Shown here piece by piece: positions 37,065 to 44,143 of a stretch of DNA of 64,000 bases. The stretch's first letter is position 1. Each line of letters starts with the position of its first letter. The position numbers were made by a program, and so were the translations under genes. Source of the stretch: [Clostridium] citroniae WAL-17108 (GTDB lineage Bacteria > Bacillota > Clostridia > Lachnospirales > Lachnospiraceae); assembly GCF_000233455.1 (NCBI RefSeq), contig NZ_JH376424.1, forward strand, positions 109,019-173,018, read 5' to 3'. A model generated the notes under the pieces. It made no database searches. It worked only from the letters and a program-made list of their open reading frames with translations, and was not told where the DNA came from.

Positions 37065-37359
37065 CATAACGAGCCTCTGCACTAAGTTCGTAAAAGACCT
37101 CACTAAGTGCCAGCGGCATGTATCGCACGTAAGCGCCTGAGAGACAGGCGCCAAGTGCTCATAACGAGCCTCTGCACTAAGTTCGTAATAGACCTCACTA
37201 AGTGCCAGCGGCATGTATCGCACGTAAGCGCCTGAGAGGACAGGCGCCAAGTGCTCATAACGAGCCCCTGCACTAAGTTCGTGAGAGACCTCACTAAGTG
37301 CCAGCGGCATGTATCGCACGTAAGCGCCTGAGAGACAGGCGCCAAGTGCTCATAACGAG
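37065..37359 (+). repeat. Three tandem 95-bp hairpin-forming repeats plus a partial fourth
   Basis: Units begin with CATAACGAG at 37065, 37160, 37256 and 37351 (lengths 95, 96 and 95, then a 9-base fragment). The copies differ at only a few positions. Each contains the perfect hairpin GCGCCTG-AGAGA-CAGGCGC (37133-37151 in copy 1), flanked by GCAC and GTGC that extend the stem, and an upstream GTGC that could pair with the same GCAC instead. The partial fourth copy runs straight into the GGAGG ribosome site of the next gene. The repeats are open in a minus-strand frame but show no start or ribosome site there. Confidence 0.92.
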
Positions 37360-37370
37360 GAGGAACGGAT

Positions 37371-37988
37371 ATGAAGAGATTCACTTGTATCCTGGGCAGC
37401 GCCATATTGGCAGCTGCACTGAGCAGCCATACGGCGCTGGCGGAAAACCAGGACCGCGGACAGGAGACATACCAGACTGCTGAGGAAGGATATGGGAAAA
37501 CGGACCAGGAGATTTACGGCCGGGGGAGCTACGTGATCGGAGTGGACATGCCGGCTGGGGAATATGCTGTTTTTACAGAGGACACATCGGAGAATCATGC
37601 ATTTTCCTCCTGTACCTTTACCTTATATAAGAATGACAGGGACGAAAAAAAGATCGGTACGTTCCGTTTCCAGCACCACGGGCTGATCACCCTGTACAAT
37701 GGTCAGCATCTGATCCTGAGCAGGGGATATGCGGTCCCGGCGGATCAGGCTGATATTTCGGCCGGAACCACAGGAATGTATAAGGCGGGCCGGGACATGG
37801 AGCCGGGAACTTACAGGCTCACGCCTCTTACATCAGATGGCGCCCATTATGCCCTGTATAATGATGTCCGGTATTACTATGATTATATGGATGACTACCA
37901 GACCTTTTTTGAGCCGGTGACCGTGACCCTGGAGGAAGGGCAGTATATCGAACTGATGGACGTCAGTTCTGTGGAGAAGATCGATTAA
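37371..37988 (+). CDS. Uncharacterised secreted protein with two Y-x-x-G-x-D-x-x-x-G-x-Y repeats
   Basis: A 205-residue protein with a clear type I signal peptide (KRF, then a hydrophobic core, cleavage expected after ALA at residue 24). The mature part contains two related beta-rich motifs, GSYVIGVDMPAGEYAVF (about 51-67) and GMYKAGRDMEPGTYRL (about 136-151), each followed by a Tyr-rich strand region. I know this motif from secreted clostridial proteins of unknown function but cannot name the family. GAGGAGGAA sits eight bases before ATG 37371 and abuts the last hairpin repeat, so expression may depend on that leader. It is flanked by housekeeping genes with which it has no evident link. Confidence 0.8.
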   Translation: MKRFTCILGSAILAAALSSHTALAENQDRGQETYQTAEEGYGKTDQEIYGRGSYVIGVDMPAGEYAVFTEDTSENHAFSSCTFTLYKNDRDEKKIGTFRFQHHGLITLYNGQHLILSRGYAVPADQADISAGTTGMYKAGRDMEPGTYRLTPLTSDGAHYALYNDVRYYYDYMDDYQTFFEPVTVTLEEGQYIELMDVSSVEKID

Positions 37989-38016
37989 AAAATATTCAAA
38001 ATAGTGGAAATTTCTG

Positions 38017-38045
38017 TTGACATCGGGAAATGGAAATGCTATTAT
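38017..38045 (+). promoter_or_regulatory. Predicted promoter of the rplU operon
   Basis: A consensus TTGACA (38017-38022) and TATTAT (38040-38045) are 17 bases apart, upstream of the L21 leader. Confidence 0.8.
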
Positions 38046-38049
38046 AATC

Positions 38050-38144
38050 AAGTATGCCGCACAGCGAGGTTCTAAGATTCTGCCCATTTTCCTTGAGGAG
38101 AAGAGGCGTGAAACACCGCAGCTGGCGAGTAATGATTATAGGAG
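38050..38144 (+). ncRNA. Probable L21 leader (ribosomal-protein autoregulatory element)
   Basis: The roughly 100 bases between the promoter and the rplU ribosome site have the position and the GCCGCACAGCGAGG opening that I associate with the Firmicutes L21 leader, through which L21 represses its own operon. No covariance model was run, so the assignment rests on position and partial recognition. Confidence 0.55.
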
Positions 38145-38153
38145 GTGCCTTTC

Positions 38154-38462
38154 ATGTACGCGATTATTGCAACAGGCGGAAAGCAGTACAAAGTAGCAGA
38201 AGGCGATGTCATTAAGGTAGAGAGACTGGGCGCAGGCGCAGGCGAGACCGTAACTTTTGACCAGGTGCTGGTTGTGAACAACGGCGAACTGCAGATTGGA
38301 TGCCCGACCGTTTCCGGAGCAACTGTTACAGCAACAGTTGAGAAGGAAGGTAAGGCTAAGAAAGTTATCGTTTACAAGTATAAGAGGAAAACTGGCTACC
38401 ACAAGAAGAACGGCCACAGACAGCTTTATACCCAGGTTAAGATTGACAAGATCAACGCTTAA
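38154..38462 (+). CDS. rplU: 50S ribosomal protein L21
   Basis: A 102-residue protein with the standard L21 start, [18 protein letters not shown], and C-terminus rich in Lys ([16 protein letters not shown]) for 23S rRNA binding. ATG 38154 lies eight bases after AGGAGG; a GTG nine bases earlier falls inside that site and is not used. First gene of the rplU-prp-rpmA unit, whose order is conserved in Firmicutes. Confidence 0.98.
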   Translation: MYAIIATGGKQYKVAEGDVIKVERLGAGAGETVTFDQVLVVNNGELQIGCPTVSGATVTATVEKEGKAKKVIVYKYKRKTGYHKKNGHRQLYTQVKIDKINA

Positions 38463-38473
38463 TTGTAAATGAG

Positions 38474-38815
38474 ATGATTAAAGCAACCGTATTAAAAGAT
38501 TCCACGGATTCAGGCAATGTCATCTACAGAGGGATCGTGATGGAGGGACATGCTGAGTATGCAGAGGAAGGTGAGGATATCATCTGCGCTGCAGTATCTG
38601 CATTAGCTCTGAACTTTTTCAACTCAGTGGAGACATTTACGGAAGATGAATTTGAAGGCGGGGCAGGACAGGAGAACATGCAGTTTGAGTTCCGCTTTAC
38701 TTCAGAGATAAGTCCTGAATCAAAGCTCCTTATGAATTCTCTTATTCTGGGTCTTCGGAATATTGAGAAGGATTATGGGAAATCATATATTAATGTTAAG
38801 TATAAGGAGGTGTAA
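38474..38815 (+). CDS. prp: Ribosomal-processing cysteine protease Prp
   Basis: A 113-residue Prp (YsxB) protease. In Firmicutes it removes the N-terminal extension of L27, an essential step because the extension would block the peptidyl-transferase region. The catalytic His26 in EGHAEYA and Cys38 in IICAAVSAL are present. It lies between rplU and rpmA, four bases before the latter, and the adjacent L27 has the matching extension. The start is a few bases after a modest site, so expression may be lower than that of its neighbours. Confidence 0.95.
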   Translation: MIKATVLKDSTDSGNVIYRGIVMEGHAEYAEEGEDIICAAVSALALNFFNSVETFTEDEFEGGAGQENMQFEFRFTSEISPESKLLMNSLILGLRNIEKDYGKSYINVKYKEV

Positions 38816-38818
38816 GAC

Positions 38819-39109
38819 ATGTTAAAGATGAACCTTCAGTTATTCGCTCATAAGAAAGGTGTTGGTTCTACCAAGAACGGTAGAGACTCTGAGGCCAAGA
38901 GACTTGGTGCCAAGAGGGCTGACGGACAGTTCGTGCTGGCTGGCAACATTCTGTACAGACAGCGCGGAACCCACATTCATCCTGGCAACAACGTAGGCAA
39001 GGGTGGCGATGATACCTTATTTGCTTTAGTAGACGGAGTTGTTAAGTTTGAAAGAAAGGGAAGAGACAGAAAGCAGGTTTCTGTTTACCCAAGGGCAATC
39101 AACGAATAA
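38819..39109 (+). CDS. rpmA: 50S ribosomal protein L27 with cleavable N-terminal extension
   Basis: A 96-residue L27. The N-terminus [14 protein letters not shown] carries the nine-residue Prp-cleaved extension typical of Firmicutes; cleavage is expected between Phe9 and Ala10, exposing the AHKKG tail that reaches the peptidyl-transferase centre. [23 protein letters not shown] is the conserved core. A strong AAGGAGGTG lies upstream, and an intrinsic terminator follows the stop. Confidence 0.98.
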   Translation: MLKMNLQLFAHKKGVGSTKNGRDSEAKRLGAKRADGQFVLAGNILYRQRGTHIHPGNNVGKGGDDTLFALVDGVVKFERKGRDRKQVSVYPRAINE

Positions 39110-39116
39110 TTTCGAA

Positions 39117-39149
39117 GGGCTCCATACTTAGCGTATGGAGTCCTTTTTT
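39117..39149 (+). terminator. Intrinsic terminator after rpmA
   Basis: GGGCTCCATAC (39117-39127) pairs with GTATGGAGTCC (39133-39143), one G-U pair, with a five-base loop and six T residues following. It should separate ribosomal-protein expression from obgE, perhaps with partial read-through. Confidence 0.9.
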
Positions 39150-39197
39150 CTTCAACTGCATTTTTGTTGAAGAACCACACCACAGGAGGTGCTATGT

Positions 39198-40487
39198 ATG
39201 TTTGCCGATAGTGCAAAAGTATTTATTAAATCCGGCAAGGGCGGAGACGGCCATGTGTCGTTCAGGCGGGAGCTTTACGTCCCCAACGGCGGTCCTGACG
39301 GAGGTGACGGAGGCCGGGGCGGCGATGTCATTTTTCAGGTTGACAAAGGAAAGAATACCCTGGTGGATTTCCGCCATATCCGCAAGTATGTTGCAAGGGA
39401 TGGCGAGGAGGGCGGCAAAAAGCGCTGTCACGGCGCGGATGCCGATGATCTGATCGTCAAGGTGCCTGAGGGGACCGTGATCAAGGATTTTGAATCCGGC
39501 AAGGTGATCGCGGATATGTCGGGTGACCATCAGCGTGAAGTGATCCTCAGAGGCGGCAAGGGCGGCCTTGGCAATATGCATTTTGCAACATCGACCATGC
39601 AGGTGCCCAAGTATGCACAGCCCGGACAGCCGGGAGCAGAGCTGTGGGTACAGCTGGAACTTAAAGTGATCGCGGATGTGGGACTGGTAGGATTTCCTAA
39701 TGTTGGAAAGTCCACCCTGCTGTCCGTTGTCAGCAATGCAAAACCGGAAATTGCCAATTACCATTTTACCACATTAAATCCCCATTTGGGCGTGGTGGAC
39801 CTGGGAGATGGGGCTGGCTTTGTTATGGCCGATATCCCGGGACTGATAGAGGGAGCTTCCGAGGGCGTGGGCCTGGGACATTCCTTTCTCAGGCACATTG
39901 AACGCACCAAGGTACTGGTCCATGTGGTGGACGGTGCATCCGTGGAGGGCCGTGATCCGCTGGAGGATATCCGTACTATCAACCGGGAACTGGAAGCGTA
40001 TAATCCGGACCTGTTAAAGCGCCCCCAGGTGATTGCGGCCAACAAAATGGACGCATTTTACACGGAGGAGGAGGCAAGTGAACTTTTGGATAAACTGCGG
40101 GCAGAGTTTGAACCCCAGGGCATCCGGGTGTTTGCCATCTCGGCTGTGAGCAGACAGGGCGTGAAAGAACTGCTCTATTATATCAATGATCTGTTAAAGA
40201 CCGTGGATGATGCGCCTGTCATATTTGAAAAGGAATTCGAGGTTGGGTATGAGGGCGACCGGAACCTGCCGTATACTGTTTCCAAGGCAGAAGACGGAGT
40301 CTACGTGGTAGAGGGCCCCAGGATCGAGAAAATGCTGGGATACACCAATCTGGATTCTGAAAAAGGCTTTGATTTCTTCCAGAAGTTCCTTAAGAGTACC
40401 GGGATCCTCAACGACCTGGAAAAAGCCGGCATTGAAGAAGGGGATACGGTCCGTATGTGCGGGCTGGAGTTTGATTACTATAAGTAA
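39198..40487 (+). CDS. obgE: Obg-family GTPase
   Basis: A 429-residue essential GTPase of ribosome assembly and stress response. Order: the glycine-rich Obg fold (about 1-158, with KGGDGHVSFRRE and GGDGGRGGDV), the G domain (GFPNVGKST at 165-173, DIPGL, NKMD) and a C-terminal OCT domain (about 345-424). ATG 39198 lies eight bases after AGGAGG; the upstream GTG at 39189 overlaps that site. It is followed closely by yhbY, nadD, yqeK and rsfS, the usual clostridial gene order. Confidence 0.98.
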   Translation: MFADSAKVFIKSGKGGDGHVSFRRELYVPNGGPDGGDGGRGGDVIFQVDKGKNTLVDFRHIRKYVARDGEEGGKKRCHGADADDLIVKVPEGTVIKDFESGKVIADMSGDHQREVILRGGKGGLGNMHFATSTMQVPKYAQPGQPGAELWVQLELKVIADVGLVGFPNVGKSTLLSVVSNAKPEIANYHFTTLNPHLGVVDLGDGAGFVMADIPGLIEGASEGVGLGHSFLRHIERTKVLVHVVDGASVEGRDPLEDIRTINRELEAYNPDLLKRPQVIAANKMDAFYTEEEASELLDKLRAEFEPQGIRVFAISAVSRQGVKELLYYINDLLKTVDDAPVIFEKEFEVGYEGDRNLPYTVSKAEDGVYVVEGPRIEKMLGYTNLDSEKGFDFFQKFLKSTGILNDLEKAGIEEGDTVRMCGLEFDYYK

Positions 40488-40498
40488 AAGGAGATAAT

Positions 40499-40798
40499 AT
40501 GACAAGTAAGCAGAGAGCATATCTCAAGGGATTGGCCATGAACATTGTTCCTGTATTCCAGATTGGGAAATCCAGCCTTACGCCTGAGATCACCCAGGCC
40601 GTGGATGAGGCCCTGGAAGCCAGAGAACTGATCAAGATCACTGTGCTGAAAAACTGCCTGGATGACGGCCGCTCCATTGCGGAGGTTTTGGCAGAGCGCA
40701 CCCATTCCCAGGTGGTGCAGGTGATCGGAAGAAAGATCGTTCTTTACCGGCCGGCAAAGGACGAAACAAAGAGAAAAATCGTACTGCCTGAAAAATAA
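40499..40798 (+). CDS. yhbY: YhbY-family RNA-binding protein
   Basis: A 99-residue CRS1/YhbY (CRM) domain protein that associates with pre-50S ribosomal particles. The characteristic start TSKQRAYLKGLA and the RNA-contacting GxxG-type loop region around QIGKSSLTPE and IGRKIVLYRP are visible. AAAGGAG precedes the start, 11 bases after the obgE stop. Confidence 0.95.
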   Translation: MTSKQRAYLKGLAMNIVPVFQIGKSSLTPEITQAVDEALEARELIKITVLKNCLDDGRSIAEVLAERTHSQVVQVIGRKIVLYRPAKDETKRKIVLPEK

Positions 40799-40812
40799 GG
40801 GAGAGGATTTCT

Positions 40813-41460
40813 ATGGCAAGGATAGGAATTCTGGGCGGAACATTTGACCCCATCCACAATGGCCATCTGCGGCTGGGAAAGCGGGCATATGAGGAATTTG
40901 AGCTGGAGAGCATATGGTTCATGCCATCCGGAGTGCCGCCCCATAAAAAGGACCACAGGATCACAGAGGGTAAGATGCGCAGGGATATGGTAAAACTGGC
41001 AATTGCAGATACCCCCTGTTTTCTGTATTCTGATTTTGAATTAAAGCGCAAAGGCGATACCTATACGGCGCAGACACTGAGCCTTTTGCACAGGGAGCGT
41101 CCGGAGGATGAATTTTATTTTATTATAGGAGCAGATTCCCTGTATGAGATTGAACATTGGTACCATCCCGAGGCGGTGATGGGGCAGGCCGTGCTCCTGG
41201 TGGCAGGCAGGGCTTACAGACATCCCCACAGGAATATGGAGGAACAGATCGCCCGTTTGTCCCTTAGGTACGGCGCCAGGATCTATCCCATCCACTGTCC
41301 TGAGATGGACATATCATCAGAGGGGATCAGGAAGGCAGTGGCGGAAGGGCGGCCAATACGGGACGCAGTCCCGGAACCGGTGGAAGAATATATCAGGGTC
41401 CACGGCCTGTATAGGGAAAATGCAGCCGGAGGCTATGACGGTGGGAAAAAGACATGTTAG
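40813..41460 (+). CDS. nadD: Nicotinate-nucleotide adenylyltransferase
   Basis: A 215-residue NadD, which adenylates nicotinate mononucleotide to deamido-NAD in NAD synthesis. It has the nucleotidyltransferase motif GGTFDPIHNGHL at residues 8-19, PSGVPPHKK at about 38-46, and the C-terminal ISSEGIRKAV motif that binds ATP phosphates. GGAGAGGA lies upstream. The short C-terminal tail overlaps nothing and yqeK begins 12 bases later. Confidence 0.97.
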   Translation: MARIGILGGTFDPIHNGHLRLGKRAYEEFELESIWFMPSGVPPHKKDHRITEGKMRRDMVKLAIADTPCFLYSDFELKRKGDTYTAQTLSLLHRERPEDEFYFIIGADSLYEIEHWYHPEAVMGQAVLLVAGRAYRHPHRNMEEQIARLSLRYGARIYPIHCPEMDISSEGIRKAVAEGRPIRDAVPEPVEEYIRVHGLYRENAAGGYDGGKKTC

Positions 41461-41472
41461 GAGGATGAGCAT

Positions 41473-42084
41473 ATGGAAAATCAATGCAGTCAAATCATGA
41501 TACTGAGAAAAAAACTCAGTTCAAAGCTGGCTCCCATGCGTTACGAGCATTCCCTCAGTGTTTCCTTTACCTGTATGAACCTGGCCATGCGCTACGGATA
41601 TGACCTGGATAAGGCTGAACTGGCCGGGCTGATGCACGATTGCGGAAAACGCTATTCGGATGACATTATCCTGAAGAAATGCATCAAGCATGGCATTGAG
41701 GTTACGGAAGCGGAGTTGAATGCCCTGCCAGTGCTCCATGCAAAATACGGGGCGTGGCTGGCAGAGCACAAGTACCAGATTACGGACAGGGAGATCCTGG
41801 ATGCCATTGGATGCCATACAACGGGAAAACCGGACATGACGGTTCTGGATAAAATTCTCTATATTGCGGATTACATTGAGCCCAGACGCTTTAAGGCTGA
41901 GAATCTGCCGTTGATCCGCAGGCTGGCATACGAGAACCTTGATGAAACCATGTATGCCATATTATCGGGAACCCTGGAATATCTTGATAAAAAAGGCGGA
42001 AGTATTGACCCTATGACAGTTGAAGCATATGAATATTTTAAGGAGATGAAAGGAGACAGCAATGAACTCAAAGGAAATGGTTAA
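41473..42084 (+). CDS. yqeK: YqeK HD-domain diadenosine tetraphosphatase
   Basis: A 203-residue HD-superfamily protein. YqeK of Firmicutes hydrolyses Ap4A symmetrically to ADP. The metal-binding motif is in GLMHDCGKRY (about 56), with further His and Asp ligands at AIGCHTTGKPDM and ILYIADYIEP. The gene sits between nadD and rsfS as in Bacillus, and its last 23 bases overlap rsfS. Confidence 0.95.
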   Translation: MENQCSQIMILRKKLSSKLAPMRYEHSLSVSFTCMNLAMRYGYDLDKAELAGLMHDCGKRYSDDIILKKCIKHGIEVTEAELNALPVLHAKYGAWLAEHKYQITDREILDAIGCHTTGKPDMTVLDKILYIADYIEPRRFKAENLPLIRRLAYENLDETMYAILSGTLEYLDKKGGSIDPMTVEAYEYFKEMKGDSNELKGNG

Positions 42085-42412
42085 GCTGGCTTACAATGCC
42101 CTCAGTGATAAAAAGGGCGAGGACATTAAGATCATCGATATCCAGTCCGTGTCTGTTCTGGCCGACTACTTTATCATTGCCCATGGAAGCAACCCCAATC
42201 AGGTTCAGGCCATGGCTGACAATGTGGAGGAAGTCCTGGGCAGGGAGGGCTGCGAGTGCAAGCAGATCGAGGGATATCAGAACGCCAATTGGATCCTTAT
42301 GGATTATAAGGATGTGATCGTCCATATATTCTGCAAGGAAGACAGGCTGTTCTATGATCTGGAGCGGATCTGGAGGGACGGAAAGACCTTCGTGGATATA
42401 GACGAGTTATAA
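42062..42412 (+). CDS. rsfS: Ribosome silencing factor RsfS
   Basis: A 116-residue RsfS/Iojap protein, which binds L14 on the 50S subunit and blocks joining of the subunits when nutrients are scarce. Typical segments are SVSVLADYFIIAHGSN, the middle NWILMDYKDVIVHIF, and C-terminal YDLERIW. AAAGGAG precedes the start, inside yqeK. A strong bidirectional terminator follows. Confidence 0.97.
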   Translation: MNSKEMVKLAYNALSDKKGEDIKIIDIQSVSVLADYFIIAHGSNPNQVQAMADNVEEVLGREGCECKQIEGYQNANWILMDYKDVIVHIFCKEDRLFYDLERIWRDGKTFVDIDEL

Positions 42413-42418
42413 TATGCT

Positions 42419-42469
42419 AAAACGTGCGGTCACCGGGATAAGACATGTATTCCGGTGACCGCACGTTTT
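42419..42469. terminator. Bidirectional terminator between rsfS and lexA
   Basis: An 18-bp perfect stem, AAAACGTGCGGTCACCGG (42419-42436) with its complement at 42452-42469, begins with A and ends with T residues, so it can terminate the convergent rsfS and lexA transcripts. Confidence 0.93.
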
Positions 42470-42502
42470 ATATTATAGGTTTGACTTTGCATGTTCTGCG
42501 GA

Positions 42503-43117
42503 CTACATCATACGGATCAGGCCGATCACCTTGCCAAGAATCTCCACGTGGTCCGTTATGATGGGATCCATGGCATCATTCTCGGGCTGCAGGCGGTAAT
42601 GGCCCTTTTCCTTATAGAAACGCTTCACGGTGGCGGAGTCATCTACCAGGGCCACAACAATCTCGCCGTTGTCAGCAGTAGGGCGCTGCTCCACGATCAG
42701 CTGGTCGCCGGGCAGGATTCCGGCGCCTATCATACTTTCTCCCTTTACCTTCAGCATAAAGGTCTCTGCGTTGGGAAGCGCCTCGGCTGGAAATGGGAAG
42801 TAATCCTCGATCCGTTCCTCTGCCAGGATGGGCTCTCCTGCAGCAACCGTACCGATCAGGGGAATGTTCACCATCTCCCTGCGGTTAAAGTTAAAGGTGT
42901 CATCCAGGATCTCGATCGCCCTGGGCTTAGTGGGGTCGCGGTGGATATAGCCTTTATCCTCCAGGGCCGACAGATGGGAGTGGACAGAGGAAGTGGACTT
43001 TAAATGAACCGCCTCACATATCTCACGCACAGCCGGGGGATACCCCTTCTTAAGTATAGTGTCTTTTATGTATTCTAATATCTCCTGCTGTTTAGAAGTA
43101 ATTTTATCCTGAGCCAT
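42503..43117 (-). CDS. lexA: LexA, SOS repressor
   Basis: A 204-residue LexA. The N-terminal winged helix (about 1-65; [20 protein letters not shown]) binds operators, and the C-terminal S24 peptidase domain self-cleaves when RecA is activated. The scissile Ala93-Gly94 is in GTVAAGEP, and the catalytic pair is Ser128 (GESMIGAG) and Lys165 (ATVKRF). ATG 43117 has AGGAGG seven bases upstream; the longer frame to 43210 would run through its own operators. Two LexA boxes cover its predicted promoter, so it is autoregulated. It is divergent from a yneA-like gene, as in Bacillus. Confidence 0.98.
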   Translation of the reverse strand: MAQDKITSKQQEILEYIKDTILKKGYPPAVREICEAVHLKSTSSVHSHLSALEDKGYIHRDPTKPRAIEILDDTFNFNRREMVNIPLIGTVAAGEPILAEERIEDYFPFPAEALPNAETFMLKVKGESMIGAGILPGDQLIVEQRPTADNGEIVVALVDDSATVKRFYKEKGHYRLQPENDAMDPIITDHVEILGKVIGLIRMM

Positions 43118-43144
43118 ATTCAACCTCCTGCATTTTCTAAATCT

Positions 43145-43173
43145 ATAGTAACATATGTTCGGTAAAAATGCAA
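43145..43173 (-). promoter_or_regulatory. Predicted lexA promoter
   Basis: On the minus strand TTGCAT (complement of 43168-43173) and TACTAT (complement of 43145-43150) are 17 bases apart. LexA boxes overlap both elements. Confidence 0.75.
43148..43161. promoter_or_regulatory. LexA box 1 (lexA promoter, -10 region)
   Basis: GTAACATATGTTCG compared with the Gram-positive consensus CGAACNNNNGTTCG: two mismatches, the right half-site intact. Confidence 0.65.
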
Positions 43174-43184
43174 ACCTTTGTTCG
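43171..43184. promoter_or_regulatory. LexA box 2 (lexA promoter, -35 region)
   Basis: CAAACCTTTGTTCG: one mismatch to the CGAACNNNNGTTCG consensus; it overlaps the predicted lexA -35 element. Confidence 0.8.
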
Positions 43185-43203
43185 GTTTTTTCGGCAAAAA
43201 CCA

Positions 43204-43232
43204 TTGACAAACGTGTGTTCGGGTGCTATATT
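43204..43232 (+). promoter_or_regulatory. Predicted promoter of the yneA-like gene
   Basis: TTGACA (43204-43209) and TATATT (43227-43232) are 17 bases apart. LexA box 3 lies over the -35 and spacer and box 4 lies just downstream of the expected transcription start. Confidence 0.82.
43208..43221. promoter_or_regulatory. LexA box 3 (yneA promoter spacer)
   Basis: CAAACGTGTGTTCG: one mismatch to CGAACNNNNGTTCG, overlapping the end of the -35 and the spacer of the yneA-like promoter. Confidence 0.85.
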
Positions 43233-43246
43233 ATATATATACAAAA

Positions 43247-43258
43247 GAACACACGTTC
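43247..43258. promoter_or_regulatory. LexA box 4 (yneA downstream operator)
   Basis: GAACACACGTTC is a perfect GAAC-N4-GTTC core, located 15 bases after the -10 of the yneA-like promoter, where bound LexA would block elongation or initiation. Confidence 0.9.
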
Positions 43259-43297
43259 TGGAGTGCGCATGAAGGAACCGCCTTAGGGAGGTTGCAT

Positions 43298-43582
43298 ATG
43301 AGAAAGTTAATAGTTACCTGTTTTGCAGTGCTGTTGTTAGTCACCATGTTTATGGGGCGTGCTATGTTCACCTCCATGGCGAAAGAGGAGACTACGGCTG
43401 CGCCGTATTATAAGAGTATCCAGATCCGGGAAGGGGACAGCCTGTGGAAGATAGCTGACCAGTATAAAGAGGGAAGTTCCATGAGCACTCATGAATATGT
43501 GGACCGTTTGATCCAGATGAACAATCTGAAGAAGGACACGATCCATGCAGGACAGTATCTTACAGTGGTATATTTTGAATAG
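43298..43582 (+). CDS. yneA: YneA-like SOS cell-division inhibitor (membrane anchor plus LysM)
   Basis: A 94-residue protein with one N-terminal membrane segment (about 4-24) and an extracytoplasmic LysM domain (about 40-92; IQIREGDSLWKIADQY and HAGQYLTVV). In Bacillus, YneA is divergent from lexA, is induced in the SOS response and delays septation; size, topology and location match here. I chose ATG 43298, behind GGGAGG; an upstream frame start at 43223 would lie inside the promoter. Two LexA boxes at its promoter predict DNA-damage induction. The symbol rests on architecture and synteny, because such proteins diverge fast. Confidence 0.88.
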   Translation: MRKLIVTCFAVLLLVTMFMGRAMFTSMAKEETTAAPYYKSIQIREGDSLWKIADQYKEGSSMSTHEYVDRLIQMNNLKKDTIHAGQYLTVVYFE

Positions 43583-43650
43583 TTCCTTATATATATAATA
43601 TAGTGTCAAGCACATCTCAGATACCTGTGAGGCGCAGGCCATGCCTAGCA

Positions 43651-43866
43651 TGTTATAATGCATCAGCGCATCTTAAGGAATCTGACGGAGGCTTTGTCAT
43701 GGAACTGAGATTCCTGCCATGACCAGGTTTCTGCCGTGGCCAGATTCCCTCTATGATAAATTTATTACTGCTCACCGTCTAAAGAAGCGGGAATTTTGCC
43801 TGAGGGAAAGATGAATCCGTTAACATCCCCTGGAGACAGCCTTAGCGGCATGTCTTCAGGGGTTTT
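43651..43866 (+). ncRNA. Candidate structured small RNA with its own promoter and terminator
   Basis: An extended -10, TGTTATAAT (43651-43659), is followed by a long folded element: GGAATCTGACGG (43677-43688) pairs with CCGT (43734-43737) and CAGATTCC (43741-43748) leaving a three-base bulge, and inside it GTCATGG (43696-43702) pairs with CCATGAC (43717-43723). TTCCCTC (43745-43751) can alternatively pair with GAGGGAA (43802-43808), so two exclusive folds are possible. A terminator-like hairpin ends the unit at 43827-43866. No reading frame with a ribosome site is seen. It could be a small RNA or the terminated leader of an unseen regulation of the ATP synthase operon. Not matched to any RNA family I know. 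Confidence 0.5.
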
Positions 43867-43873
43867 CTGCATT
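43827..43873 (+). terminator. Terminator-like hairpin
   Basis: CCCCTGGAGACAGCC (43827-43841) pairs with GGCATGTCTTCAGGGG (43847-43862) with one bulge and one G-U pair, a five-base loop and TTTT directly after, then another T-run further on. It ends either yneA read-through or the candidate RNA. Confidence 0.72.
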
Positions 43874-44077
43874 TTTTTGCCGCATGTATTCTTGCATATA
43901 ATTTCCTGAATTTTTTTGTATAAATACTTGCAAATTTTTAGGTCTATGTAAAATCCGTGTAAAGAAACCAAAGGTGGTCAATAAAAATATAAACAAAAAT
44001 CAATATTGTTTTTAGTGTATATTGTATATATTTTAGTTTCATAACTTTTATATTATCAATTTATAAATAATATGTAT

Positions 44078-44106
44078 TTGAAATTATAAAACACAGTGAC
44101 TATAAT
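44078..44106 (+). promoter_or_regulatory. Predicted promoter of the ATP synthase operon
   Basis: TTGAAA (44078-44083) and consensus TATAAT (44101-44106) are exactly 17 bases apart in a very AT-rich stretch (43870-44110), 38 bases before atpB. No other gene is present in the upstream AT-rich region. Confidence 0.85.
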
Positions 44107-44143
44107 TAGGCAAAGCAAAAGAAGAGAAAGGGGGTTGGAAGAT

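Noticed and set aside
37065-37359. A CRISPR array
   Set aside because: The units are contiguous 95-bp repeats with no spacers of unique sequence and no cas genes nearby.
36906-37405. Minus-strand open frames through the 95-bp repeats
   Set aside because: The repeat unit happens to stay open on the minus strand, giving repetitive protein, but no start or ribosome site supports it and the hairpins fit an RNA role better.
44096-44143. GTG 44096 as the atpB start
   Set aside because: That region contains the -10 element TATAAT at 44101-44106; ATG 44144 has a good ribosome site and gives a normal subunit a.
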